64,000 nt of DNA. Source: an uncultured Verrucomicrobia subdivision 3 bacterium. GTDB lineage: Bacteria; Verrucomicrobiota; Verrucomicrobiia; Limisphaerales; DASXHY01. Position 1 is the first letter of the stretch; every line of letters starts with the position of its first letter. The stretch spans positions 40,767 to 104,766 of the forward strand of contig CALBZA010000034.1 of assembly GCA_937890005.1 (NCBI GenBank), written 5' to 3'. The notes beneath the pieces were generated by a model. That model had not been told where the DNA came from, made no database searches, and saw nothing but the letters and a program-made list of their open reading frames with translations. Below are positions 43,264-51,065 of the stretch, piece by piece. Made by a program: the position numbers and the translations under genes.

Positions 43264-44353
43264 CATTCGGACGGGCAGACAGGACGCGCTGGATTTTGTA
43301 GAACCGTTTGGCAATAGTGCGCCGGTGACCAAAGCGTCTGCCGCCTCCAACGAACTCCTGACCAGCGTGCTGGAACAGGTTTCCCGTTCGTTCTATCTGA
43401 CGCTGCGGATTCTGCCCGCCTCCATTCGATCGCAGATCGGTCTGGCGTATCTGCTCGCTCGAACCACCGACACGATTGCCGATACCGAAATCGTTCCGCT
43501 CGAACAGCGGGTTGAACGATTGGAACAGCTTCGTCGCCGGATTCTTGGAACATCAACCGAACCTCTCGATTTCGCCGAACTGGCGCGCAACCAGGGCGCG
43601 CAGGCCGAACGGACGATTCTCGAACGGGTGGAAGAAAGTCTTTCGTTGCTCGCGGACTGCGATTCCGGCGATCAGGAGTTGATTCGACGTGTGCTCGACA
43701 CCATCACGGGCGGGCAATTGCTCGATCTCGAAAGATTTGCCGGTGCGACAGCGGCGCGGATTGTTGCGCTGAAACTGGACTCTGAACTTGATGACTACAC
43801 TTATCGCGTGGCGGGATGCGTGGGCGAATTCTGGACGAAAATCTGCCTGAAGAACCAGTTTCGGGAAGCGGATTTTCTGAAACGCAGCGGAAAGTCGGAA
43901 GGCGAGTTTGAATCGCTGGGCATTCGGTTTGGGAAAGGATTGCAGCTCGTGAACATTCTTCGCGATCTGCCGGTGGATCTCAGAAACGGTCGTTGCTATG
44001 TGCCGGAAGAAACGCTGGCTCCGGTTTCGCTGCATCCGGAAAACCTGCTCGAACCGCAAAATGAACAGCCGTTTCGCCCCGTTTACAACCGGCTGTTGGA
44101 TCGCGCTGAGGGACATCTTTCCGCCGGCTGGGAATACACGAATCTCATTCCCCGTTCGCAGGTTCGACTGCGACTCGCCTGCGCGCTGCCGATTCTGATC
44201 GGTTTTCAAACGTTGGCCCAGCTTCGGAACAACAACGTTCTGGATCCGAATCGACGCATCAAAATTAGCCGGAACGCCGTGAAGAAAATCATCGGCCGCG
44301 CGGTCCTGATGTATCCCTTTCCAGGCTGGCGCGATCTGCCCTCGAAAGCCTGA
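43253..44353 (+). CDS. Squalene/phytoene synthase family protein
   Basis: This 366-residue prenyl synthase joins two prenyl diphosphates head-to-head. The first Asp-rich motif is DTIADT in YLLARTTDTIADTEIVPLEQ, and the second region is LGIRFGKGLQLVNILRDLPV with the downstream DLRNGRCYVPEE. SRSFYLTLRILPASIR near residue 45 is the family entry. Squalene synthase (for hopanoids) is more likely than phytoene synthase, but this cannot be decided without partner genes. None of the usual partners (hpn genes or crt genes) is next to it. It overlaps the HlyD gene by 11 bp and so is co-transcribed with the VTC/DUF4956 genes. Confidence 0.85.
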   Translation: MSIDIRTGRQDALDFVEPFGNSAPVTKASAASNELLTSVLEQVSRSFYLTLRILPASIRSQIGLAYLLARTTDTIADTEIVPLEQRVERLEQLRRRILGTSTEPLDFAELARNQGAQAERTILERVEESLSLLADCDSGDQELIRRVLDTITGGQLLDLERFAGATAARIVALKLDSELDDYTYRVAGCVGEFWTKICLKNQFREADFLKRSGKSEGEFESLGIRFGKGLQLVNILRDLPVDLRNGRCYVPEETLAPVSLHPENLLEPQNEQPFRPVYNRLLDRAEGHLSAGWEYTNLIPRSQVRLRLACALPILIGFQTLAQLRNNNVLDPNRRIKISRNAVKKIIGRAVLMYPFPGWRDLPSKA

Positions 44354-44448
44354 TCCAATCGTCCTCGGAAACAGCCGACCGAAGACTTGCGCAAGGTGCG
44401 GGTGCATGGAACACTAGCGGACTTAAATTTCGGAATTATCGGTGTGAT

Positions 44449-45798
44449 TTGTTTATGGTTCAGCTGATCGAAAAGAACTCCAACGAAACGGCTCAATATG
44501 TCGAGGCGTTTGAACGCCTTCAGCAGAAGAGCCAGCCGTCCTGGCTGCTGCCACTTCGCCGGGCCGGTATTTCCAGCTTTGCAGAACAGGGCTTTCCCAC
44601 ATTGCAGGATGAAGACTGGCGCTTCACCAACGTTGCCCCGATTTCCAAACTGCCCTTCAAGCCGGCTCTGGAGCTGACTCAGGAGGACGCTGTCCAGGAC
44701 GCCGTAAAACAGGCGGCATTCGGAACCATTGCAGGCCATCGGCTCGTGTTCGTGAACGGAATCTTTTCGCCGAAACTGTCAGCAATCAACGCGCTGCCAG
44801 CCGGCGTGACCGTTCGAAATCTTGCCGCTGCTCTGGCGCAGGATGGATCGCTGCTGGAGAAACATCTCGGCAAACACGCGCAGCCTGCTGGAAATTCCTT
44901 TGCAGCGATGAACCAGGCGTTCTTTGCCGACGGCGTGTTCATTCATGTTCCTGCCGGGGTGGAATTGCCCGATCCGGTTCAGCTGATTTTCATTTCTTCA
45001 ACAACGCAAAACGGAACCACAATTCTGCCGCGCAATCTCATTGTTGCGGAAGCGAACAGCAAGGTGACGGTGATCGAAAGCTACGTTCACACTTCAAGCG
45101 CGGCCTACCTGACGAACGCCGTGACTGAATTGGTCGCTGGCGACAATGCATCGGTCGAAGTCATCAAGCTTCAGGACGAAGCGCCCGAGGCGTTTCACAT
45201 CGCCGCCATCAACGGACATTTCGGTCGATCCAGCCGGGTGAACGTTCATTCCATCGCCCTGGGCGCGAAGATTTCGCGGAACAACATTCGCGCGAAGCTT
45301 GCGGGTGAAGGCCTGGAGTGCGTGTTGAACGGCTTGTATCTGACACGCGGCGAGCAGCTGGCCGATCATCACATGATTGTCGAACACGCCGAGCCGCATT
45401 GCGCGAGCCACGAATATTTCAACGGCATTCTCGATGACAAATCGAAAGGTGTCTTCCATGGACGCATTCTTGTGCAGAAAATCGCACAGAAGACCGACGC
45501 CAAGCAGACCAACAAGAATCTGCTGCTGTCGGATGAAGCCACGGCCGACACGAAACCGCAGCTGGAGATTTATGCGGACGACGTGAAATGCACACACGGC
45601 GCGACGATTGGACAGCTGAACGAGGAATCGATTTTTTACCTCCGCTCCCGTGGTATTGGCAGCGACACCGCCCGCCGCATGTTGATTCATGCTTTCGCAG
45701 GCGAGATCATCGAGCGAATTCGCTGCGACTCCGCGCGCGAGGAACTGGACAAGATTGTTTGGGATCGGCTTGAAGCCAATCCGCACCTGAACAAATGA
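44449..45798 (+). CDS. sufD: Fe-S cluster assembly protein SufD
   Basis: SufD is part of the SufBCD scaffold that builds iron-sulfur clusters. This 449-residue protein has the beta-helix core (AYLTNAVTELVAGDNASVEV; RNNIRAKLAGEGLECVLNGL). The conserved tail QTNKNLLLSDEATADTKPQL ... KCTHGATIGQLNEESIFYLR ... GIGSDTARRMLIHAFAGEII contains the CTHGATIG motif, and the end is ERIRCDS. The start may be ATG 44455 (MVQLIEKN). sufB and sufC do not flank it, which is unusual. A repeat-rich gap separates it from sufU. Confidence 0.93.
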   Translation: MFMVQLIEKNSNETAQYVEAFERLQQKSQPSWLLPLRRAGISSFAEQGFPTLQDEDWRFTNVAPISKLPFKPALELTQEDAVQDAVKQAAFGTIAGHRLVFVNGIFSPKLSAINALPAGVTVRNLAAALAQDGSLLEKHLGKHAQPAGNSFAAMNQAFFADGVFIHVPAGVELPDPVQLIFISSTTQNGTTILPRNLIVAEANSKVTVIESYVHTSSAAYLTNAVTELVAGDNASVEVIKLQDEAPEAFHIAAINGHFGRSSRVNVHSIALGAKISRNNIRAKLAGEGLECVLNGLYLTRGEQLADHHMIVEHAEPHCASHEYFNGILDDKSKGVFHGRILVQKIAQKTDAKQTNKNLLLSDEATADTKPQLEIYADDVKCTHGATIGQLNEESIFYLRSRGIGSDTARRMLIHAFAGEIIERIRCDSAREELDKIVWDRLEANPHLNK

Positions 45799-45934
45799 AA
45801 GATCCAAAGTTCAGGTTCCAAACCCCAAAGAAGCTCCAACTTTCAAATTTCAAGCGGAGCTTTGCTGGACGTTATGGGAGCCTGGATTTCGAAGGTTCTT
45901 TGGAATCTGGAACTTCAACCTTGGAACTTCAGCG
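45799..45934 (+). repeat. Text-like inverted repeat tract between sufD and sufU
   Basis: CCAAAGTTCAGGTTCCAAAC-type words on the left and GGTTCTTTGGAATCTGGAAC on the right are complementary. The same word family is in the 256-bp repeat at 2730 and 3147 and in the gap 46959-47093. Confidence 0.7.
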
Positions 45935-46393
45935 ATGTTCGACGACTTAAGTGATCTTTACCAGCAGGTGATTCTGGATCACTGCAAGAACCCGCGGAAC
46001 TTTCACGAAACGCCCGCGGCGTCCTGTTCTGCGCAGGGGCACAATCCGCTCTGTGGCGACAATCTGAAGCTGTTTCTGGTGATGGATGGCGACCGGATTC
46101 AGGACGCCAGTTTCGTCGGCTCGGGCTGCTGCATTTCCAAGGCGTCGGCGTCATTGTTGACCGAAAATGTGAAGGGCAAGACCCGCGCCGAAGCGCAGCA
46201 GACATTTCAGCTTGTGCACGACATGGTGATGACGGGGAAGGTTCAGGGCGATGTCGGCAAGCTGGCGGTGTTCGCCGGCGTTTACAAATTTCCCGCTCGG
46301 GTGAAGTGCGCTATTTTGGCGTGGCACGCGCTGACGGCCGCGTTGCAGGGCGGAGCGCAACAGCCGGTCAGCACCGAAAACGAGCAGACCTGA
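45935..46393 (+). CDS. sufU: Fe-S cluster scaffold / sulfur acceptor SufU
   Basis: This 152-residue IscU-like protein has the three conserved cysteines: Cys40 with Asp42 in NPLCGDNL, Cys65/Cys66 in GSGCCISKAS and Cys125 in RVKCAILAW. The insert before the last Cys (DVGKLAVFAGVYKFPARVKC) is the SufU-type version, where a zinc ion is bound and sulfur is taken from SufS. The start MFDDLSDLYQQVILDH is typical. The next gene, sufT, begins 1 bp after the stop, so they are co-transcribed. Confidence 0.95.
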   Translation: MFDDLSDLYQQVILDHCKNPRNFHETPAASCSAQGHNPLCGDNLKLFLVMDGDRIQDASFVGSGCCISKASASLLTENVKGKTRAEAQQTFQLVHDMVMTGKVQGDVGKLAVFAGVYKFPARVKCAILAWHALTAALQGGAQQPVSTENEQT

Positions 46394-46394
46394 T

Positions 46395-46958
46395 ATGTAT
46401 CACAACAGCGAACCAGTCATCCTTACCCGCGATGTCGAAGCGGCAATCGTCCCTGTCGGCACCAAGGTCACACTCCAAAAAGGCGAGACGGCTTACATCA
46501 CTCAATCCCTTGGCGGCAGCTACACCGTTGTCGTGAACGGAAACATGTTCCGCATCGGCGGCCAGGACGCGGACGCGCTCGGGCTTGAAACAGCTGCCAA
46601 ACCCGCGGCATCCACCGGATTCGCGCCGCAGACGGTCGAGCAGGTTGAAAAGGAGATCTGGACCCAGCTGCGCACGTGTTACGATCCCGAGATTCCGGTG
46701 AACATCGTGGATCTTGGACTCATTTACGATTGCCACGTCGAACCGATCGCAGGCGCTGAAAACAGCTTCAAGGCCGAGGTGAAGATGACGCTGACCGCGC
46801 CCGGCTGCGGAATGGGCCCGGTGTTGCAGCAGGACGTCCAGAACAAACTGCTGTCGATTGAGAATGTGGACGACGTCTCGGTGGAGCTCGTCTGGGAACC
46901 GCAATGGAATCAGGGGATGATGACCGAAGCGGCGAAACTCCAGCTCGGGCTCATGTGA
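46395..46958 (+). CDS. sufT: Fe-S assembly protein SufT (MIP18/DUF59)
   Basis: This 187-residue protein has an N-terminal extension of about 70 residues (VPVGTKVTLQKGETAYITQS; GGSYTVVVNG) and then the MIP18 domain (IWTQLRTCYDPEIPVNIVDL; TAPGCGMGPVLQQDVQNKLL). The DPEIPVNIVDLGLIYD and TAPGCGMG motifs, including the conserved Cys, are intact. The protein helps mature iron-sulfur proteins. This long form with the N-terminal extension is the type named SufT in bacteria. It follows sufU directly. Confidence 0.93.
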   Translation: MYHNSEPVILTRDVEAAIVPVGTKVTLQKGETAYITQSLGGSYTVVVNGNMFRIGGQDADALGLETAAKPAASTGFAPQTVEQVEKEIWTQLRTCYDPEIPVNIVDLGLIYDCHVEPIAGAENSFKAEVKMTLTAPGCGMGPVLQQDVQNKLLSIENVDDVSVELVWEPQWNQGMMTEAAKLQLGLM

Positions 46959-47093
46959 GTTCGAAGTTTTGAGTTTTGGGTTTTGAGTTCTGAAGCGGTT
47001 TCAAAGCTTTGGTTCGGAATGCTCCGTTTGGAACTTTTCTGTTGAAGCTTCCTTGGAACCTGGGATTTGGAATTTGGATTTTTTGATCATTTG
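46959..47093 (+). repeat. Text-like repeat tract between sufT and sufS
   Basis: TTTTGAGTTTTGGGTTTTGA and GGAACCTGGGATTTGGAATT words belong to the same repeat family as elsewhere. No gene fits here. Confidence 0.6.
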
Positions 47094-48332
47094 ATGAGTG
47101 AAACGAAAACAGTCGATTGGGCGGCGCTGAGAAAGGATTTTCCGATTCTGGACCAGAAGGTTCACGGCAAGCCGCTCATTTACTTCGACAACGCGGCAAC
47201 ATCGCAAAAGCCTCGCGCGGTGCTTGAGGCGCTTCAGCGCTATTACGAGCGCGACAACGCGAATGTACATCGCGGCATTCACGAGCTCAGCAATCGCGCC
47301 ACCGCCGGTTTCGAAGCGGCGCGCGTCAGGGCGGCGAAGTTCATCAATGCGCACAGCGCGGACGAAATCGTTTTTACTCGTGGCACAACCGAGGCGATCA
47401 ACCTCATCGCGCAAAGCTGGGGAAGCGCCAATCTTAAATCGGGCGATGTCATTCTGCTCACCGAGATGGAGCATCACAGCAACATCGTTCCCTGGCAGCT
47501 GCTCGCCAGACGCACGGGCGCCAAGATTGCGTATGTGCCCGTCACTGGCGATGAAGGCGTTTTGGATCTCAGCAAACTGGATTCGCTGCTGACGCCGCAG
47601 GTAAAGCTGTTTTCGATGGTTCACATTTCGAACTCGATGGGAACGGTGAATCCGGTTGCGGAACTCTGTGCGCGTGCAAAAAAACTCGGCATCACAACGA
47701 TTGTCGATGGCGCACAAAGCGCGGGACACATGCCCGTGGATGTGCAGGCGATCGGTTGCGATTTCTTTGCGCTCTCAGGTCACAAGATCTGCGGGCCGAC
47801 CGGCATCGGTGTCCTTTGGGGGCGCCAGGAATTGCTCGATTCCATGCCGCCGTATCAGGGCGGGGGCGAAATGATCCTGACCGTCGGTTATCAGGAGACC
47901 GAGTTCAAGAAGGCGCCGCATCGGTTTGAAGCGGGAACGCCGGACATTTCCGGGCCGATCGGTTTGCACGCCGCCATGGATTACCTCGACAGCATTGGCC
48001 GGGCTAACATCTGGAAGCACGATCAGGAACTGGCGAACTATGCGTTTGAGAAACTTGCCGCATTGAGCAACATCCGCCTGTTCGGTCCAAGACAGAATCG
48101 CGCGGGCCTCGTGAGCTTTCTGTTGAAGGATGTTCATGCGCACGACGTGGTGACACTCGCGGATCAGGCCGGGGTGGCGTTGCGCGGCGGACATCATTGC
48201 ACCCAGCCGCTGATGCACAAGCTGGGTGTGGAATCGACGGCACGTGCGAGTTTCTATTTCTACAACACCCGCGAGGAAGTCGATCGTCTCGTCGAAGTGA
48301 TAAAAGACATTCAAAAGTTCTTCGGATCATGA
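47094..48332 (+). CDS. sufS: Cysteine desulfurase SufS
   Basis: This 412-residue PLP enzyme takes sulfur from cysteine for cluster building. Key residues: Lys231 in ALSGHKICGPTGIG binds PLP, and the active Cys369 is in RGGHHCTQPLMHKLG, the SufS-type loop. YFDNAATSQKPRAVLEALQ and VFTRGTTEAINLIAQSWG are typical. The start at 47094 is the ATG that gives MSETKTVDWAALRKDFPILD; a longer frame to 47067 exists. It overlaps the rhodanese gene by 4 bp (ATGA). Confidence 0.96.
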   Translation: MSETKTVDWAALRKDFPILDQKVHGKPLIYFDNAATSQKPRAVLEALQRYYERDNANVHRGIHELSNRATAGFEAARVRAAKFINAHSADEIVFTRGTTEAINLIAQSWGSANLKSGDVILLTEMEHHSNIVPWQLLARRTGAKIAYVPVTGDEGVLDLSKLDSLLTPQVKLFSMVHISNSMGTVNPVAELCARAKKLGITTIVDGAQSAGHMPVDVQAIGCDFFALSGHKICGPTGIGVLWGRQELLDSMPPYQGGGEMILTVGYQETEFKKAPHRFEAGTPDISGPIGLHAAMDYLDSIGRANIWKHDQELANYAFEKLAALSNIRLFGPRQNRAGLVSFLLKDVHAHDVVTLADQAGVALRGGHHCTQPLMHKLGVESTARASFYFYNTREEVDRLVEVIKDIQKFFGS

Positions 48333-48871
48333 ACGCGACGATTTCAGGCGATTCCACGATGGCTCAAGTGCTGGAAGCCTATCCCGGCGCACAGCGTGCG
48401 CTCTTTCGTCGATATCACATTGGCGGCTGCAGCAGCTGCGGTTTTCGCCCGGATGAAACACTGTCGCAGGTTTGTGAACGGAACGGCGGTTTGAGCGTGG
48501 ATGAAGTTCTCGCTCACATTCAAAGCAGCCATGAGCAGGATGAGAAGATTCTGATCTCTCCAAAGGAACTTGCCGAGTTGCGCAAATCCAATCCTTCCGT
48601 TCGCCTGATCGATGTTCGTTCCCGCGAAGAGTTCGAAGCCGTGCATATCGAAGGCTCCGAATTGCTGTCGCAGGACGTGATGCGCAATGTCATGGCAGAA
48701 GGAACGAACACACGTCCAATCGTCGTCATCGATCACACGGGCAAAACCGGACTGGACGCAGCCGCGTATTTTAGCGGGCACGGACTTCAGAATGTGCGCT
48801 GCCTTCGGGGTGGCATCGATTCCTGGGCGCAGGAAATCGAGCCAAACATGCGTCGTTACCGGCTGGGTTAG
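48329..48871 (+). CDS. DUF1858-like plus rhodanese domain protein, catalytic Cys missing
   Basis: This 180-residue protein has a short N-terminal helical domain with FRRYHIGGCSSCGF, like ScdA/DUF1858 iron- or disulfide-binding modules. A rhodanese fold follows (SVRLIDVRSREEFEAVHIEG). In active rhodaneses the loop begins with a catalytic Cys; here it reads VVIDHTGKTGLDAA, so Asp replaces Cys and the protein cannot carry persulfide in the usual way. It overlaps sufS by 4 bp and is therefore part of the cluster. It may hold a partner or a metal. The frame upstream (to 48197) lies inside sufS and is not used. Confidence 0.8.
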   Translation: MNATISGDSTMAQVLEAYPGAQRALFRRYHIGGCSSCGFRPDETLSQVCERNGGLSVDEVLAHIQSSHEQDEKILISPKELAELRKSNPSVRLIDVRSREEFEAVHIEGSELLSQDVMRNVMAEGTNTRPIVVIDHTGKTGLDAAAYFSGHGLQNVRCLRGGIDSWAQEIEPNMRRYRLG

Positions 48872-48931
48872 GCCGTCGGGAACACGGGAAGTTCGCTTCT
48901 TTCGTTTTCTTCGTTATCTTCTGTTGAATTT

Positions 48932-49423
48932 ATGAACCAGGACTTGCAGAAACGGATTCAGGAAGTGCTCGCCAACCCGGTCAACATGGGTGAGCTGGCC
49001 AATGCCGACGCGGTCGGAACCGTCGGCAGTTCCGACTGCGGTGAAATGCTCCGGATGTGGGTGAAGTTCAAGGAACAGGACGGACGAAAGGTGATCGACA
49101 AGGCGACGTTTCAATCATTCGGTTGCGAAACGGCCATCGCCGTCGCGAGCCTTGCCACCGAACTGATCCGCGGCAAAACACCCGAGGAAGCGCTGGCAAT
49201 GAAATCCGAGGAGCTGTCCGGGGAACTTGGTCCCCTGCCCCCGATGAAGATTCATTGCGCTCAATTGGTTGAAGGTGCTTTGCGTTCTGCCCTGGCGCTG
49301 GAACCTCAACCGGCCAAAACCCCGCATCCGGCACCGTCCTCTCCAACCCTCTTGGACAGCTTTAATACTCCGGCTGCCCCCAAGAAAATCGTCTTTCTCG
49401 ACGAAACTCCCGGCAAAAGCTGA
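48932..49423 (+). CDS. NifU-like N-terminal-domain Fe-S scaffold
   Basis: This 163-residue protein is a second IscU/NifU-N family scaffold, distinct from SufU: NPVNMGELANADAVGTVGSS-DCGEMLRMWVKF, QSFGCETAIAVASLATELI and MKIHCAQLVEGALRSAL carry the three conserved Cys. There is no SufU-type insert. A proline-rich tail of about 45 residues follows. It is 60 bp after the rhodanese gene. Having SufU and this protein in one cluster is unusual. Confidence 0.85.
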   Translation: MNQDLQKRIQEVLANPVNMGELANADAVGTVGSSDCGEMLRMWVKFKEQDGRKVIDKATFQSFGCETAIAVASLATELIRGKTPEEALAMKSEELSGELGPLPPMKIHCAQLVEGALRSALALEPQPAKTPHPAPSSPTLLDSFNTPAAPKKIVFLDETPGKS

Positions 49424-49430
49424 ATTCTGG

Positions 49431-49471
49431 ACTGTCCTGTTTTGAGTCGCGCCAGTGTAAAACAGGACAGT
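49431..49471. repeat. 13-bp perfect inverted repeat
   Basis: ACTGTCCTGTTTT - 15 bp - AAAACAGGACAGT lies between the NifU-like gene and the small membrane-protein gene. There is no T-run, so it looks more like an operator or a stable 3' hairpin than a terminator. Confidence 0.6.
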
Positions 49472-49538
49472 GTCTCCGGATATTTTCCGAGGAAACCCGG
49501 GGAAATCCCGGTGGCATCGGCATTGCTTAGAGTTCAGC

Positions 49539-49715
49539 ATGATCGCCGTTCTGATTCTCACTGGATTTGTGGCCGCTGGCCTTCTTATCGGATTTCGTAT
49601 GACCGCCACAGCTCCGGTTGGATTTCAGGATGCCGACGGTTTCCATTACGGCCCCGATCAGGAAGCTGAAGCTCATGATTTCCCGGTCGCCGTCGCCGAA
49701 GCAAAAGCGGCCTGA
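49539..49715 (+). CDS. Small membrane protein (58 residues)
   Basis: MIAVLILTGFVAAGLLIGFR is one membrane helix, followed by a charged tail ending AVAEAKAA. The start at 49539 is chosen because the frame upstream has no helix. A strong terminator follows 22 bp after the stop, which supports a real gene. The function is unknown. Confidence 0.6.
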   Translation: MIAVLILTGFVAAGLLIGFRMTATAPVGFQDADGFHYGPDQEAEAHDFPVAVAEAKAA

Positions 49716-49736
49716 ACAGCTTCCCCAACAAATTTG

Positions 49737-49771
49737 ATTCTCCGGAAGATTTCTTCCGGAGAATTTTTTTG
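49737..49771 (+). terminator. Intrinsic terminator
   Basis: ATTCTCCGGAA - GATTTC - TTCCGGAGAAT is a perfect 11-bp stem followed by TTTTTTT. It ends the sufS/NifU-like transcription unit before the convergent DAHP synthase gene. Confidence 0.92.
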
Positions 49772-49794
49772 CCTTGAGCAGTCGGGCCAGGCGA

Positions 49795-50814
49795 TTACTC
49801 CCGTCCCGCCGCACGAATGAACGGCTGAAGTTCCTGCATCAGCTTCTTGAACAGCGCGAGGGAAACCTGTTGCGCACCGTCGCTCCAGGCTTCAGCGGGA
49901 TTCGGATGAACTTCGATCAGCAGCGCGTCCGCTCCCATCGCCACCGCGCCTTTGCACATGGAGATCACCAGGTCAGCGCGTCCGGCACCCTGGCTGGGAT
50001 CAATCACGATCGGGCAGTGAGATTCCTTTTTGATGATCGGAATTGTCGAGAGATCGAGCGTATTGCGCGTGTAGGTTTCGAATGTCCGGATGCCGCGTTC
50101 GCAGAACATCAGATTCGGATTCTCGTTCGCCAGGACGTATTCGCCCGCCAGCAGCCATTCCTCAATTTTCATGGAAAGACCGCGTTTGAGGAGGATCGGC
50201 TTTCCGGTTTTTGCCGCAGCGATCAGGAGCTGGAAGTTCTGGGCGTTTCGAGCGCCGATCTGAATGATGTCTGTGTATTCGGCAACGAGTTCGGCGTGAT
50301 TTTCGGAAAGCAGTTCGGTAATGACGGCGAGGCCGGTTTCACGGCGAGCCTTGGCCAGCAACTTCAGTCCCTTTTCACCGAGGCCCTGGAATTCGTAGGG
50401 TGAAGTGCGCGGTTTGAAAGCGCCGCCACGCAGGATGGTTGCGCCTGCTTCCTTCACGGCTTCTGCAGTGCTCAACAGCTGCTTCTCGCTTTCAACGGAG
50501 CAGGGGCCGGCGATGACCTGGAATTTCCGTCCGCCGATGATCTGTCCGCGGACGTCGATGGTCGAGTCGGTGGGATGCGCCTCGCGGCTCACGAGCTTGT
50601 AGCGTTTCTGGACCGGCATCACGCTTTCCACCAGCTGCGGGAAAACAGTCGTGAGCGTTTCCAGCGTGCCTTGTTTGAGTTCGTCGCCGATGGCACCGAC
50701 GACGGTGCGGGCAACGCCGCGCATGACGTGAGGTTTGTAGCCGCGCTTGCGGATTTCAGCCAGAACGGTGGCCTCCTGTTTTCGTGAGAGACCGGGTTTT
50801 AGAACGATGATCAT
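49795..50814 (-). CDS. aroF: 3-deoxy-7-phosphoheptulonate synthase (DAHP synthase)
   Basis: DAHP synthase joins phosphoenolpyruvate and erythrose 4-phosphate, the first step of the shikimate pathway. This 339-residue protein is the type I-beta form. An N-terminal ferredoxin-like/ACT-related regulatory domain (MIIVLKPGLSRKQEATVLAE) covers about residues 1-70. The barrel follows with FQVIAGPCSVESEKQL, ATILRGGAFKPRTSPYEFQG, IQIGARNAQNFQLL, PILLKRGLSMKIEEWL and CPIVIDPSQGAGRADLVISM. Metal-binding Cys and His are present (AGPCSVES, IEVHPNPAEAWSDGAQ). It stands alone and is convergent with the suf genes. Confidence 0.95.
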   Translation of the reverse strand: MIIVLKPGLSRKQEATVLAEIRKRGYKPHVMRGVARTVVGAIGDELKQGTLETLTTVFPQLVESVMPVQKRYKLVSREAHPTDSTIDVRGQIIGGRKFQVIAGPCSVESEKQLLSTAEAVKEAGATILRGGAFKPRTSPYEFQGLGEKGLKLLAKARRETGLAVITELLSENHAELVAEYTDIIQIGARNAQNFQLLIAAAKTGKPILLKRGLSMKIEEWLLAGEYVLANENPNLMFCERGIRTFETYTRNTLDLSTIPIIKKESHCPIVIDPSQGAGRADLVISMCKGAVAMGADALLIEVHPNPAEAWSDGAQQVSLALFKKLMQELQPFIRAAGRE

Positions 50815-50846
50815 ATTCAGTATGAAGGTTGGCCGGAGGTTCCCAC

Positions 50847-50874
50847 AAAAAAACCGCAGGTGGGTGACCTGCGG
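50847..50874 (-). terminator. Intrinsic terminator (minus strand)
   Basis: CCGCAGGT-GGGTG-ACCTGCGG has an 8-bp perfect stem with a T7 run on the minus strand. It lies 190 bp after the stop of the epimerase gene and 33 bp before the DAHP synthase start. Confidence 0.88.
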
Positions 50875-51065
50875 CTGTCTGATGAACGTTTAGGGTTAGT
50901 AAAGCCGCAAGCAACCTCCAGCACGCCAGGTAAAGTAATACCCGCCGACTGCAGCGTTGCTAAATTGGCAATTGTGAAAAATCACGGCGCCCAGCCTAAC
51001 AGGAGAACCCGCCACGTCAATGGCGCAGGTGCACCGAAACCATCGGCAACAATGCGGATGCCCGT
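50875..51065 (-). ncRNA. Possible structured RNA or long 3' UTR
   Basis: About 190 bp lie between the epimerase stop and the terminator without a gene. On the minus strand AGCAAC/GTTGCT, GGGTA/TACC and GTTAG/CTAAC pairs are possible in nested order. No known family (SRP RNA, tmRNA, 6S) was matched. It may simply be a long 3' UTR. Confidence 0.2.

Noticed and set aside
50875..51065. SRP RNA, 6S RNA or tmRNA gene
   Set aside because: No GGAAG-type SRP loop, no tmRNA ends and no convincing 6S bubble could be found; kept only as an unassigned candidate.
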